Assembly (NCBI RefSeq): GCF_005233515.1 | Contig: NZ_QFZZ01000009.1 | Coordinates: 124,001 to 188,000 of the forward strand | Direction: 5' to 3' | Length of the DNA: 64,000 nucleotides | From: Pseudomonas sp. CFBP13508 | Lineage (GTDB): Bacteria > Pseudomonadota > Gammaproteobacteria > Pseudomonadales > Pseudomonadaceae | Shown here: positions 44,968 to 53,947 of the stretch, piece by piece | How the letters are laid out: the number at the start of each line of letters is the position of its first letter | Numbering within the stretch: position 1 is the first letter of the stretch | Made by a program: the position numbers and the translations under genes | The notes under the pieces: generated by a model | The model's input: only the letters and a program-made list of their open reading frames with translations | Told to the model about the DNA's origin: nothing | Database searches by the model: none

Positions 44968-45576
44968 ATGAAACACGAAACGATTGAAAAGAACGTCGGC
45001 CTGCTGATGCTGCTGATGGTGTTCGCCGTGAGCATCGGCGGCCTGACCCAGATCGTCCCGCTGTTCTTCCAGGACGTCACCAACAAACCGGTGGAAGGCA
45101 TGAAGCCCTACACCGCGCTGCAACTGGAAGGCCGCGACATCTACATCCGCGAAGGCTGCGTCGGTTGCCACTCGCAGATGATCCGCCCGTTCCGCGCCGA
45201 AACCGAACGCTACGGGCACTACTCGGTTGCGGGCGAAAGCGTTTGGGACCACCCGTTCCTGTGGGGTTCGAAACGTACCGGTCCTGACCTCGCCCGGGTC
45301 GGCGCGCGCTACTCGGATGACTGGCACCGCGCGCACTTGTACAACCCGCGCAACGTCGTGCCGGAGTCGAAGATGCCGGCCTATCCGTGGCTGGTCACCC
45401 AAGCGGTCGACAGCAGCCACACCGAAACCAAGCTGAAAACCATGCGCACTCTCGGCGTGCCGTATACCGACGACGACATCAGCGGCGCGGTCGCCAGCCT
45501 CAAGGGCAAGACCGAAATGGACGCCCTCGTTTCCTATCTGCAAGTGCTCGGCACTGCAATCAAGAGCAAGAGGTGA
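44968..45576 (+). CDS. ccoO: cbb3-type cytochrome c oxidase subunit II, first copy
   Basis: A 202-residue membrane-anchored mono-haem cytochrome c. One N-terminal hydrophobic segment precedes the haem-binding motif CVGCH (followed by SQMIRPFRAET), with a Met ligand likely in SKMPAYPWL. It passes electrons from CcoP to the CcoN active site. The start at 44968 (MKHETIEKNVG) lies 10 bases after ccoN and agrees with the second copy. It is followed 3 bases later by ccoQ. Confidence 0.97.
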   Translation: MKHETIEKNVGLLMLLMVFAVSIGGLTQIVPLFFQDVTNKPVEGMKPYTALQLEGRDIYIREGCVGCHSQMIRPFRAETERYGHYSVAGESVWDHPFLWGSKRTGPDLARVGARYSDDWHRAHLYNPRNVVPESKMPAYPWLVTQAVDSSHTETKLKTMRTLGVPYTDDDISGAVASLKGKTEMDALVSYLQVLGTAIKSKR

Positions 45577-45579
45577 GCC

Positions 45580-45777
45580 ATGGTCATTGAAATGAGTGCA
45601 GGCCTGATCCGCGGCCTCGGCACGGTCGTGGTGTTCGTCGCCTTCGTCGGTTTGACCTTGTGGGTGTTCAACCGCAAGCGCACGCCGGAATTCGCCGAAG
45701 CACGCCTGCTGCCATTCGCCGACGAACCACTACCCGAAACAATTTCAGCCCCTGAAACAAGGAGTACCCGGCCATGA
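45580..45777 (+). CDS. ccoQ: cbb3 oxidase small subunit CcoQ, first copy
   Basis: A 65-residue single-span membrane protein (SAGLIRGLGTVVVFVAFVGL) with a short charged tail. CcoQ stabilises the assembled oxidase. It lies between ccoO and ccoP and overlaps ccoP by 4 bases. Its tail differs in length and sequence from the second copy. Confidence 0.92.
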   Translation: MVIEMSAGLIRGLGTVVVFVAFVGLTLWVFNRKRTPEFAEARLLPFADEPLPETISAPETRSTRP

Positions 45778-46727
45778 CCACCTTCTGGAGTACGTGGATC
45801 TGCGTACTGACCATTGGCAGCCTGATCGGCCTGACCTGGCTGCTGATCGGCACGCGCAGGGGCGAGACCAAGGGCAGCGTCGACCAGACCATGGGCCACA
45901 GCTTCGACGGCATCGAGGAATACGACAACCCGCTGCCGCAGTGGTGGTTCATGCTGTTCGCCGGCACGCTGGTGTTCTCGGTGGGTTATCTGATTCTGTA
46001 TCCGGGCCTGGGCAACTGGAAAGGCATCCTGCCCGGTTACGAGGATGGCTGGACCGGCGTGCACGAATGGGAAAAGGAAATGAACAAGGCGGACGCCCGG
46101 TTCGGGCCGATCTTCGCCAAATTCGCGGCGATGCCCCTGGAAGAAGTGGCCAAGGATCCGCAGGCGCTGAAAATGGGCGGTCGACTGTTCGCCTCCAATT
46201 GCTCGGTGTGCCATGGCTCGGATGCCAAGGGTGCGTTCGGCTTCCCTAACCTTGCTGACAGCGACTGGCGCTGGGGCGGCGATGCCGAGACGATCAAGAC
46301 CACCATCATGGGTGGGCGGATGGCGGCAATGCCGGCCTGGGGCGAAGTGCTCGGTGAGGCTGGGGTGAAAAACGTTGCCGCGTATGTGCGCCACGAACTG
46401 GCCGGCCTGCCGCTACCCGCCGACAGCAAGGCGGATCTGCAAGCCGGGCAGCAAGCGTTCAGCACCACTTGCGTTGCCTGTCATGGCGCCACCGGCCAAG
46501 GCACTGCGGCGATGGGCGCGCCAAACCTGACCCATCCGGCCGGCTTCATTTATGGCACCAGCCTGACCCAACTGGAACAGACCATTCGCCATGGTCGTCA
46601 GGGGCATATGCCAGCGCAAAACGAATTGCTAGGCAACGATAAAGTGCAATTGCTTGCTGCTTATGTGTACAGCCTCAGCCATGGATTGAACACAGAAAAA
46701 CTGATAACTGAAGACAGCAAGAAATAG
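45774..46727 (+). CDS. ccoP: cbb3-type oxidase di-haem subunit III, first copy
   Basis: A 317-residue di-haem cytochrome c. Two N-terminal hydrophobic segments anchor it; CSVCH and CVACH bind the haems, each with a Met ligand region (AAMPAWGEV; GHMPAQNE). It accepts electrons from soluble cytochromes c. Compared with the second copy it lacks about ten residues between the second membrane segment and WEKEMN. A terminator follows 14 bases after the stop. Confidence 0.97.
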   Translation: MTTFWSTWICVLTIGSLIGLTWLLIGTRRGETKGSVDQTMGHSFDGIEEYDNPLPQWWFMLFAGTLVFSVGYLILYPGLGNWKGILPGYEDGWTGVHEWEKEMNKADARFGPIFAKFAAMPLEEVAKDPQALKMGGRLFASNCSVCHGSDAKGAFGFPNLADSDWRWGGDAETIKTTIMGGRMAAMPAWGEVLGEAGVKNVAAYVRHELAGLPLPADSKADLQAGQQAFSTTCVACHGATGQGTAAMGAPNLTHPAGFIYGTSLTQLEQTIRHGRQGHMPAQNELLGNDKVQLLAAYVYSLSHGLNTEKLITEDSKK

Positions 46728-46741
46728 CAATTGCGTACACC

Positions 46742-46773
46742 ACTGCCGCAGCTTTCTCGCTGCGGCAGTTTCC
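46742..46773 (+). terminator. Terminator-like hairpin after the first ccoNOQP
   Basis: A perfect 11-bp stem (ACTGCCGCAGC / GCTGCGGCAGT) with a 6-base loop, followed by only a short T run. Confidence 0.7.
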
Positions 46774-47110
46774 CGCCCCTTTGCGACGCATTGTCGCACC
46801 CCTTGGATCCTCTCCTTTCGGAACCCCGGATTCGGGTCTACGCTTCATCGAAGCGGACCGGCTGAAGTCGGTTTCCAGATCAATCCCGAACGATGCGCGC
46901 CGTGAACCGGCTGATGGACTCGCCGCAAACGCAGGCAGATAACGGCTGTTGCGCCGATTGCCCGCAATTCCCCGATCACGACCTGTGAACGGGCACCGTT
47001 GACGGCGATCCGGATTGCGAGCTTTTTACGCGCACTGCGACATTTTGTCAGAGGCCATTTTTGACCCTACGCGGCGCATGGAAAGGCCGCAGAATCAGCG
47101 TTGGAAAGCA

Positions 47111-47124
47111 TTGACCCAGGTCAT
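47111..47124 (+). promoter_or_regulatory. ANR/FNR-like box for the second ccoNOQP operon
   Basis: TTGAC-CCAG-GTCAT, two half-sites in FNR spacing, 85 bases before ccoN. With a -10-like TTTATA at about 47148-47153 the box is centred roughly 42 bases before the inferred start, the usual position for ANR activation. Confidence 0.6.
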
Positions 47125-47208
47125 GGCGCGTTGCAATGACCCCCTGCTTTATACATACTTGCGGCCGATTTTATCCCTATAAAAATACCCAAACCGTGGA
47201 ACCTTAGA

Positions 47209-48651
47209 ATGAGCACAGCAATCAGTCCGACTGCTTATAACTATAAGGTAGTCCGCCAGTTCGCCATCATGACGGTGGTCTGGGGGATCCTTGGCATGGG
47301 GCTCGGTGTCTTCATCGCCTCGCAACTGGTCTGGCCGGAACTGAACTTCGGTCTGCCGTGGACGAGCTTTGGACGCTTGCGCCCGTTGCACACAAACCTG
47401 GTGATTTTCGCCTTCGGCGGTTGTGCACTGTTTGCCACTTCCTACTATGTCGTGCAACGAACCTGCCAGACGCGACTGATTTCCGACAGCCTCGCTGCCT
47501 TCACCTTCTGGGGCTGGCAAGCGGTCATCGTCGGCGCCATCATCACCTTGCCGCTGGGTTACACCACCACCAAGGAATACGCCGAGCTGGAATGGCCGAT
47601 CGCGATTCTGCTGGCGATTGTCTGGGTCACTTACGGTCTGGTGTTCTTCGGCACCATCACCAAGCGCAAAACCAAGCACATCTACGTTGGTAACTGGTTC
47701 TACGGCGCATTCATCGTCGTCACCGCGATGCTGCACATCGTCAACCACATGTCGCTGCCGGTCAGCCTGTTCAAGTCGTATTCGGCCTACTCCGGTGCCA
47801 CTGACGCGATGATCCAGTGGTGGTACGGCCACAACGCGGTGGGTTTCTTCCTGACCACCGGTTTCCTCGGGATGATGTACTACTTCGTGCCGAAACAGGC
47901 CGAACGTCCGATCTACTCCTATCGTCTGTCGATCGTGCACTTCTGGGCGCTGATCACTCTGTATATCTGGGCCGGCCCGCACCACCTGCACTACACCGCC
48001 CTGCCGGACTGGGCACAATCGCTGGGCATGGCGATGTCGATCATTCTGCTGGCGCCAAGCTGGGGCGGCATGATCAACGGCATGATGACCCTGTCGGGCG
48101 CCTGGCATAAGTTGCGCACCGACCCGATCCTGCGCTTCCTCGTGGTGTCGCTGGCGTTCTACGGCATGTCGACCTTCGAAGGGCCGATGATGGCGATCAA
48201 GACCGTCAACTCGCTCTCGCACTACACCGACTGGACCATCGGCCACGTACACGCCGGCGCCCTCGGTTGGGTAGCAATGATCTCGATCGGCGCGATCTAC
48301 CACATGATCCCGAAACTGTTCGGCCGGGCGCAGATGCACAGCACCGGGCTGATCAACGCGCACTTCTGGCTCGCCACTATCGGCACCGTGCTTTACATCG
48401 CCTCGATGTGGGTCAACGGCATCACCCAGGGCCTGATGTGGCGTGCAATCAACGATGACGGCACCCTCACCTACTCGTTCGTCGAAGCGCTGCAGGCCAG
48501 CCACCCGGGCTTCATCGTCCGTGCGCTGGGCGGTGCTTTCTTTGCCAGCGGCATGCTGCTGATGGCTTACAACGTGTACCGCACCGTTCGTGCGTCGGAT
48601 CCGGTTGAAGCCGAAGCCGCCGCCAAGATTGCCGTCGTTGGAGCTCACTGA
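47209..48651 (+). CDS. ccoN: cbb3-type cytochrome c oxidase subunit I, second copy
   Basis: A 480-residue catalytic subunit, nearly identical through most of its length to the copy at 43533 and carrying the same ligand motifs (HTNLVIFAF, WAGPHHLHYTALPDW, GHVHAGALGW). Differences cluster in the N-terminal loop regions and the C-terminal tail (VEAEAAAKIAVVGAH). Its stop overlaps the ccoO start by one base. By position, next to the ccoG cluster, it corresponds to cco-1 of P. aeruginosa. The 5' region is more elaborate than that of the first copy. Confidence 0.97.
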   Translation: MSTAISPTAYNYKVVRQFAIMTVVWGILGMGLGVFIASQLVWPELNFGLPWTSFGRLRPLHTNLVIFAFGGCALFATSYYVVQRTCQTRLISDSLAAFTFWGWQAVIVGAIITLPLGYTTTKEYAELEWPIAILLAIVWVTYGLVFFGTITKRKTKHIYVGNWFYGAFIVVTAMLHIVNHMSLPVSLFKSYSAYSGATDAMIQWWYGHNAVGFFLTTGFLGMMYYFVPKQAERPIYSYRLSIVHFWALITLYIWAGPHHLHYTALPDWAQSLGMAMSIILLAPSWGGMINGMMTLSGAWHKLRTDPILRFLVVSLAFYGMSTFEGPMMAIKTVNSLSHYTDWTIGHVHAGALGWVAMISIGAIYHMIPKLFGRAQMHSTGLINAHFWLATIGTVLYIASMWVNGITQGLMWRAINDDGTLTYSFVEALQASHPGFIVRALGGAFFASGMLLMAYNVYRTVRASDPVEAEAAAKIAVVGAH

Positions 48652-49259
48652 TGAAGCATGAAGCTGTCGAGAAGAATATTGGCCTGTTGGCCTTCTTCAT
48701 GGTCATCGCCGTCAGCGTCGGTGGCCTGACCCAAATCGTTCCACTGTTCTTCCAGGACGTCACCAACAAGCCGGTCGAGGGCATGAAGCCACGTTCGGCG
48801 CTGGAACTGGAAGGCCGCGACGTGTACATCGCCAACGGTTGTGTCGGCTGCCACTCGCAGATGATCCGCCCGTTCCGCGCTGAAACCGAACGCTACGGCC
48901 ACTATTCGGTTGCCGGTGAAAGCGTCTGGGATCACCCGTTCCTGTGGGGTTCCAAACGTACCGGTCCGGACCTGGCCCGTGTGGGCGGTCGTTACTCCGA
49001 TGACTGGCAACGTGCGCACTTGTACAACCCGCGCAACGTGGTCCCCGAGTCGAAAATGCCGGCTTACCCGTTCCTCGTGGAAAACAAGCTCGACGGCAAG
49101 GAAACCGCGAAAAAAATGGAAGTCTTGCGCACCCTCGGCGTGCCGTACACCGACGAAGACATCGCCGGTGCACAGGATGCCGTGAAGGGCAAAACCGAAA
49201 TGGACGCGCTGGTGGCCTATCTGCAAGGCCTGGGCACCATCATCAAAAGCAAACGGTGA
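48651..49259 (+). CDS. ccoO: cbb3-type cytochrome c oxidase subunit II, second copy
   Basis: A 202-residue mono-haem cytochrome c subunit with the same membrane anchor and CVGCH motif as the first copy and the same length. The ATG overlaps the ccoN stop codon (ATGA-type junction), implying coupled translation. It transfers electrons between CcoP and CcoN. Confidence 0.97.
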   Translation: MKHEAVEKNIGLLAFFMVIAVSVGGLTQIVPLFFQDVTNKPVEGMKPRSALELEGRDVYIANGCVGCHSQMIRPFRAETERYGHYSVAGESVWDHPFLWGSKRTGPDLARVGGRYSDDWQRAHLYNPRNVVPESKMPAYPFLVENKLDGKETAKKMEVLRTLGVPYTDEDIAGAQDAVKGKTEMDALVAYLQGLGTIIKSKR

Positions 49260-49264
49260 ATCTG

Positions 49265-49450
49265 ATGGATATCGGGATGATTCGAGGCCTGGGCACCGTG
49301 GTCGTGATGGTGGCCTTCATCGGTCTGGCCTTGTGGGTGTTCAGCCCCAAGCGCAAGTCGGAATTCGACGACGCGACCATGCTGCCTTTTGCCGATGATC
49401 CCGAAGCCATCAAGCACGTCGAGCAAGCTTCTAGGAGTAACAAAGAATGA
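49265..49450 (+). CDS. ccoQ: cbb3 oxidase small subunit CcoQ, second copy
   Basis: A 61-residue single-span protein (MDIGMIRGLGTVVVMVAFI...). I prefer the ATG at 49265 over the in-frame GTG at 49256, because MDIGMIRGLGTVVV is the usual CcoQ start in pseudomonads and the earlier start would overlap ccoO. It overlaps ccoP by 4 bases. It helps stabilise the oxidase complex. Confidence 0.9.
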   Translation: MDIGMIRGLGTVVVMVAFIGLALWVFSPKRKSEFDDATMLPFADDPEAIKHVEQASRSNKE

Positions 49451-50430
49451 CTACATTCTGGAGTCTGTACGTCACAGTCCTCAGTCTCGGTACGATCTTC
49501 GCCCTGACCTGGCTGCTACTGTCGACCCGCAAGGGCCAGCGCAGCGAACAGACGGACGAGACGGTCGGCCACTCCTTCGACGGGATCGAGGAGTACGACA
49601 ACCCGCTGCCGAAATGGTGGTTCATGCTGTTCGTCGGCACGATCATTTTTGCTCTGGGTTATCTGGTGCTGTACCCGGGTCTGGGCAACTGGAAAGGTCT
49701 GCTGCCGGGCTACAACTATCTGGATACCGAGAAGCAGACCGCGTTCGCCAACGGCCAGACCGGCTGGACCGGCGCCCACGAGTGGGAAAAGGAAATGGCC
49801 CGTTCGGACGCCCGCTTCGGTCCGATCTTCGCCAAGTTCGCGGCGATGCCGATCGAAGAAGTGGCCAAGGATCCGCAAGCACTGAAGATGGGCGGCCGTC
49901 TGTTCGCGTCCAACTGCTCGGTGTGCCACGGTTCCGACGCCAAGGGCGCCTATGGCTTCCCCAACCTGACCGACGCCGACTGGCGCTGGGGCGGTGAGCC
50001 GGAAACCATCAAGACCACCATCATGGGCGGCCGCCACGCGGTGATGCCGGCGTGGGCTGAAGTGATCGGTGAGCAAGGCGTGGCTGACGTAGCCGCCTTC
50101 GTGGTGACCAATCTCGACGGGCGCAAACTGCCGGAAGGCACCAAGGCCGACCCGGCCAACGGCCAGAAACTCTTCGCCGCCAACTGCGTCGCTTGCCACG
50201 GCCCTGCCGGTAAAGGCACTCCGGCCATGGGCGCGCCTGACCTGACACACCCGGGCGCATTCATTTACGGCTCGAGCTTCGCACAACTGCAGCAGACCAT
50301 CCGCTACGGCCGTCAGGGCCAGATGCCGGCGCAGGAACAACTGCAGGGCAACGACAAGGTTCACTTGCTGGCAGCGTATGTCTACAGCTTGTCGCATGGG
50401 GAAAAAGCACCAGAGGCGCAGGCCGAGTAA
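49447..50430 (+). CDS. ccoP: cbb3-type oxidase di-haem subunit III, second copy
   Basis: A 327-residue di-haem cytochrome c with two membrane segments and haem motifs CSVCH and CVACH. It has a short extra stretch absent from the first copy just before the periplasmic domain (YNYLDTEKQTAFANGQTG). It receives electrons from soluble c-type cytochromes. A strong terminator follows, so this operon ends here rather than running into ccoG. Confidence 0.97.
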   Translation: MTTFWSLYVTVLSLGTIFALTWLLLSTRKGQRSEQTDETVGHSFDGIEEYDNPLPKWWFMLFVGTIIFALGYLVLYPGLGNWKGLLPGYNYLDTEKQTAFANGQTGWTGAHEWEKEMARSDARFGPIFAKFAAMPIEEVAKDPQALKMGGRLFASNCSVCHGSDAKGAYGFPNLTDADWRWGGEPETIKTTIMGGRHAVMPAWAEVIGEQGVADVAAFVVTNLDGRKLPEGTKADPANGQKLFAANCVACHGPAGKGTPAMGAPDLTHPGAFIYGSSFAQLQQTIRYGRQGQMPAQEQLQGNDKVHLLAAYVYSLSHGEKAPEAQAE

Positions 50431-50450
50431 GGCCAACGCTTGAAGTATGA

Positions 50451-50486
50451 AAGGCCTCGCCAATGCAAATTGGCGGGGCCTTTTCA
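50451..50486 (+). terminator. Rho-independent terminator after the second ccoNOQP
   Basis: A 14-bp stem (AAGGCCTCGCCAAT / ATTGGCGGGGCCTT, one G-T pair) with a 4-base loop, ending in a TTTT run. Confidence 0.88.
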
Positions 50487-50552
50487 TGAGCGGAATTCAC
50501 GCCCTGAGACACTCGATAAATATGAATGTCTTCGCGCGCAAGTCTGCTGTAC

Positions 50553-51545
50553 TTACTTGACGGGGATCGTATCCACCGCCACCCGACTCGGCCAGTTATT
50601 ATTCTCAACCTTGCTGATGACCAGACTCTTCCGGTCTTTGGAAAAGCTGGCGATCAGATAAGTTTGCTGCGAAGCGGAACCGCTCAGATAAACTGGCACA
50701 CTGCCGAAATTTTCCGTCCACCAGAAGCGCCCTGCTCTAGTATGCAAATGGCCTGCGAACACCGCAGTGACATTGTAATCCTCGATGATCTTTGTGAATC
50801 GCTTGATCTGCTTATCGTCACCCTGCCAGCGAGAAGGCTTATGCATATTAAGGATAATAATCCGTCCCTTCTCACGCGCCGCCTTCAGATCCTTTTCCAG
50901 CCAGTCCAGGGAATTCCTGATGTCGAACGTCGTCGGATTCAAGAAATGTGAAATCCATACCGAATACGTCGGCTCGTTGTGCAACTGGACAAGGTGTACA
51001 TCTCCAACATCTATGGAGTAGGCCAGACTCCCAGAAAACAGCCTGTTAATCGGACTACCGCTTATATTCAGGTCTAGATTTCCGACTTTGCCACGATGAT
51101 GCTCTTCGAAATCGGTGATACTACCTGCAGCACAACTTTCAGAAAAACAATCATTCTTTTCATAGTCGTGATTACCGAGGCCGTAGAAGACATTGCCACC
51201 GAAGTATTTATTCAAAACCGGTCGCAACCAACTTCGCTGCCACCCATGCCCATAGGCCGTTATATCGCCATTGATCATGATCGGAATATGTTCCGGAGAT
51301 ATGCTGAAGTTTTTGCGAAAGTTTGCGATATCCGAAAACTGGCTTTCGATCAGCGCGCGGGAACGCGCTTCCTTTTCCGACTCAGATTCAGCTTCACCAC
51401 TGTCCGTTTTTTCCGTCCACGGATATTGCGGATCAGACGCAAATATCATGTGATTTGGATTTTGCTCAGCCAGCACCACTGCAGGCATTAAACTGAAAAC
51501 CCATAACAGCGCACAGACATGCCGAACCTTGAACATGCTCTTCAT
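50553..51545 (-). CDS. Secreted calcineurin-like metallophosphatase
   Basis: A 330-residue protein with a signal peptide (MKSMFKVRHV..., cleavage near residue 26) and the metallophosphoesterase metal ligands in order: SDPQYPW, GDITAYG, GLGNHDYEK, NMHKPS and GHLHTRAG. It probably hydrolyses phosphoesters in the periplasm or outside the cell. I chose the ATG at 51545 because AAGGAA lies 5 bases upstream; the longer frame to 51599 has no ribosome site. The DNA is clearly more AT-rich than the cco genes on both sides, and it is on the opposite strand, so it looks inserted between ccoP and ccoG. Substrate unknown. Confidence 0.85.
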   Translation of the reverse strand: MKSMFKVRHVCALLWVFSLMPAVVLAEQNPNHMIFASDPQYPWTEKTDSGEAESESEKEARSRALIESQFSDIANFRKNFSISPEHIPIMINGDITAYGHGWQRSWLRPVLNKYFGGNVFYGLGNHDYEKNDCFSESCAAGSITDFEEHHRGKVGNLDLNISGSPINRLFSGSLAYSIDVGDVHLVQLHNEPTYSVWISHFLNPTTFDIRNSLDWLEKDLKAAREKGRIIILNMHKPSRWQGDDKQIKRFTKIIEDYNVTAVFAGHLHTRAGRFWWTENFGSVPVYLSGSASQQTYLIASFSKDRKSLVISKVENNNWPSRVAVDTIPVK

Positions 51546-51965
51546 ATAATTCCTTTTATCTTTATTGAAATAACAGCAACCAAAAACGATCACAGACAAA
51601 AGCTATGTGAAAAACCAGAACAATAAAACCGCGATTTCATTGCAAGTTAATTAAGCAACTTCACGACAACTCTCCCCCTAAAAAGACATTTAGCCGAAGT
51701 GATACCTTCACGAAATCGCTGCAAAAACCCTACCCGCCGTTTTACCTGCATCTGCCGAAAACTCAGCCATACTCAACAAGTCAATTGATCTGCATCAGGC
51801 TTTTCTGCAATCGCTACACCATCTGCATTTTTTACCCAACGCGACCAAAGGTCGCACCCTTGAGCCAGAGCTGCAGGCGTATCATCGCGCTACTGCAACA
51901 GCCCTTTTTGACCTTGGTTGGCACGTATCGACCGAGGCATTTTTCCACTGCCGTGGGATGCAATG
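51546..51965. other. AT-rich intergenic region before ccoG
   Basis: I see no gene in these 420 bases. The half near the metallophosphatase is AT-rich like that gene; the half near ccoG returns to the local composition. No clear ANR box or terminator was found. Confidence 0.5.
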
Positions 51966-53381
51966 ATGAGCAATCAGATTCCGGTACACGACGTCACGCC
52001 GCCGAGCAAGAACGCGAACAACAGCGTCGATCTTTATGCCTCACGAGAAAAAATCTACACCCGTGCCTTCACCGGCCTGTTCCGCAATCTGCGGATGCTC
52101 GGCGGTGCGGCGTTGTTTCTGCTGTATTTCGGCACGGTGTGGCTGAACTGGGGCGGTCACCAGGCGGTGTGGTGGAACCTGCCGGAGCGCAAGTTCTTCA
52201 TCTTCGGCGCGACCTTCTGGCCACAGGATTTCATCCTGCTCTCGGGGCTGTTGATCATTGCCGCGTTCGGCCTGTTCTTCATCACCGTGTACGCCGGGCG
52301 CGTCTGGTGCGGTTATACCTGCCCGCAGAGCGTGTGGACGTGGATTTTCATGTGGTGCGAAAAGGTCACCGAAGGCGACCGCAACCAGCGCATCAAGCTC
52401 GACAAGGCGCCGATGAGCGCCAACAAATTCGTGCGTAAACTGGCCAAGCACTCGCTGTGGCTGCTGATCGGTTTTGTCACCGGCATGACCTTTGTCGGCT
52501 ACTTCTCGCCTATCCGCGAACTGGTCATCGAATTCTTCACCGGTCAGGCCGATGGCTGGTCGTATTTCTGGGTCGGTTTTTTCACCCTCGCCACGTACGG
52601 CAATGCCGGCTGGTTGCGTGAGCAGGTGTGCATCTACATGTGCCCGTATGCGCGCTTCCAGAGCGTGATGTTCGACAAGGACACGCTGATCGTTTCCTAC
52701 GACCCGCGCCGTGGCGAAAGCCGTGGGCCGCGCAAGAAAGGCATCGACTACAAGGCGCTGGGGCTGGGCGACTGCATTGACTGCACGATGTGCGTGCAGG
52801 TCTGCCCGACCGGCATCGACATCCGCGATGGCCTGCAGATCGAGTGCATCGGCTGCGCTGCGTGCATCGATGCCTGCGACAGCATCATGGACAAGATGGA
52901 TTACCCGCGCGGGCTGATCAGCTACACCACCGAACACAACCTCTCCGGGCAGAAAACCCATAAACTGCGACCGCGCCTGATCGGCTATGCCGTGGTGCTG
53001 CTGGCGATGATCAGCCTGTTGGTCGCCGCGTTCTTCATGCGCTCACTGGTCGGTTTCGACGTCAGCAAAGACCGCGTGCTGTACCGCGAAAACGCTGAAG
53101 GCCGGATCGAAAACGTCTACAGCCTGAAGATCATGAACAAGGATCAGCGCGACCACACTTACCTGCTGCAAGCCGAGGGTCTGCCGGACCTGCGCCTGCA
53201 AGGCAAGCGCGAAATCAAGGTTGCCGCCGGCGATATCGTCAGCATGCCGGTCGAGTTGTCGAGCGCGCCGGAACAACTGCCATCGAGCACCAACGAGGTG
53301 AAATTCATCCTCAAGGACGCCGATGACGACAGCGTCCACGTTGAAGCCAAGAGCCGATTCATCGGCCCACAAATCCGTTGA
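51966..53381 (+). CDS. ccoG: Cytochrome c oxidase accessory protein CcoG (polyferredoxin)
   Basis: A 471-residue membrane iron-sulfur protein. Several hydrophobic segments alternate with cysteine motifs, including CGYTCPQSVW and the ferredoxin-like clusters CIDCTMCVQVCP and CIGCAACIDACD. CcoG reduces copper(II) so that CcoI can transport it for cbb3 oxidase assembly. I take the ATG at 51966 (MSNQIPVHDV); the adjacent ATG at 51963 would add one Met. ccoH follows 13 bases later. Confidence 0.95.
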   Translation: MSNQIPVHDVTPPSKNANNSVDLYASREKIYTRAFTGLFRNLRMLGGAALFLLYFGTVWLNWGGHQAVWWNLPERKFFIFGATFWPQDFILLSGLLIIAAFGLFFITVYAGRVWCGYTCPQSVWTWIFMWCEKVTEGDRNQRIKLDKAPMSANKFVRKLAKHSLWLLIGFVTGMTFVGYFSPIRELVIEFFTGQADGWSYFWVGFFTLATYGNAGWLREQVCIYMCPYARFQSVMFDKDTLIVSYDPRRGESRGPRKKGIDYKALGLGDCIDCTMCVQVCPTGIDIRDGLQIECIGCAACIDACDSIMDKMDYPRGLISYTTEHNLSGQKTHKLRPRLIGYAVVLLAMISLLVAAFFMRSLVGFDVSKDRVLYRENAEGRIENVYSLKIMNKDQRDHTYLLQAEGLPDLRLQGKREIKVAAGDIVSMPVELSSAPEQLPSSTNEVKFILKDADDDSVHVEAKSRFIGPQIR

Positions 53382-53394
53382 GAGAATTTTGAAC

Positions 53395-53934
53395 ATGCCC
53401 GCTGCAAACGCCGCAAGTCCCTGGTACAAGCACCTCTGGCCGTGGATCATCATCGCGATTCTGGCCTGCTCGGTGGCCTTGACCCTGTCGATGGTGACCA
53501 TCGCGGTGAACAACCCGGACAATCTGGTCAACGACAACTATTACGAAGCAGGCAAAGGCATCAACCGTTCACTGGATCGCGAGCTGCTGGCGCAAACCCT
53601 GAAGCTGCGTGCGGCGGTGCATCTGGATGACGTGACCGGTGAAGTCGATCTGCGCTTGAACGGTGACAGCCAGCCGCAAACCCTGGAACTGAACCTGATT
53701 TCGCCGACCCAGCCGGAGAAGGATCGCAAGATCGTGCTGACCCGCAGTGACAGCGAGAGCGGGCGCTACATTGGCCAGTTGGGCGACAAGGTCGAAGGGC
53801 GACGGTTTGTCGAGTTGCTCGGCAGCCAGGATGAGCACGTGTGGCGCATGTTTGAAGAAGAACTGGTCAGCCATGACAAGGAACTGCTGCTGGGTGATGA
53901 GCCATTGCAGGGTGCGGAAGACCTGAAGAATTGA
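53395..53934 (+). CDS. ccoH: FixH/CcoH family cbb3 oxidase assembly protein
   Basis: A 179-residue protein with one N-terminal membrane span (WPWIIIAILACSVALTLSMV) and a periplasmic domain beginning with the conserved NPDNLVNDNYYEAGKGIN. CcoH binds the cbb3 complex and is needed for its assembly and stability. The ATG at 53395 is chosen from the ccoG spacing; the longer frame would overlap ccoG. Confidence 0.92.
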   Translation: MPAANAASPWYKHLWPWIIIAILACSVALTLSMVTIAVNNPDNLVNDNYYEAGKGINRSLDRELLAQTLKLRAAVHLDDVTGEVDLRLNGDSQPQTLELNLISPTQPEKDRKIVLTRSDSESGRYIGQLGDKVEGRRFVELLGSQDEHVWRMFEEELVSHDKELLLGDEPLQGAEDLKN

Positions 53935-53947
53935 ATCAAAATCAAGA

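Larger units (their letters stand above)
46728..47208. promoter_or_regulatory. Regulatory region between the two ccoNOQP operons
   Basis: No gene is supported in these 481 bases. Besides the terminator there are two sequences resembling RegA/PrrA/RoxR sites (YGCGRCR...GNCGC): TGCGACGCATTGTCGCA at 46782-46798 and TGCGACATTTTGTCAG at 47036-47051. Next is an ANR-like box at 47111-47124 and a TTTATA-like -10 at about 47148. The layout suggests redox and oxygen control of the second operon; the RoxR link is inference. Confidence 0.5.

Noticed and set aside
51900..51935. ANR box before ccoG (TTGAC...GTTGG)
   Set aside because: Only one half-site is good; the second does not fit GTCAA/ATCAA.
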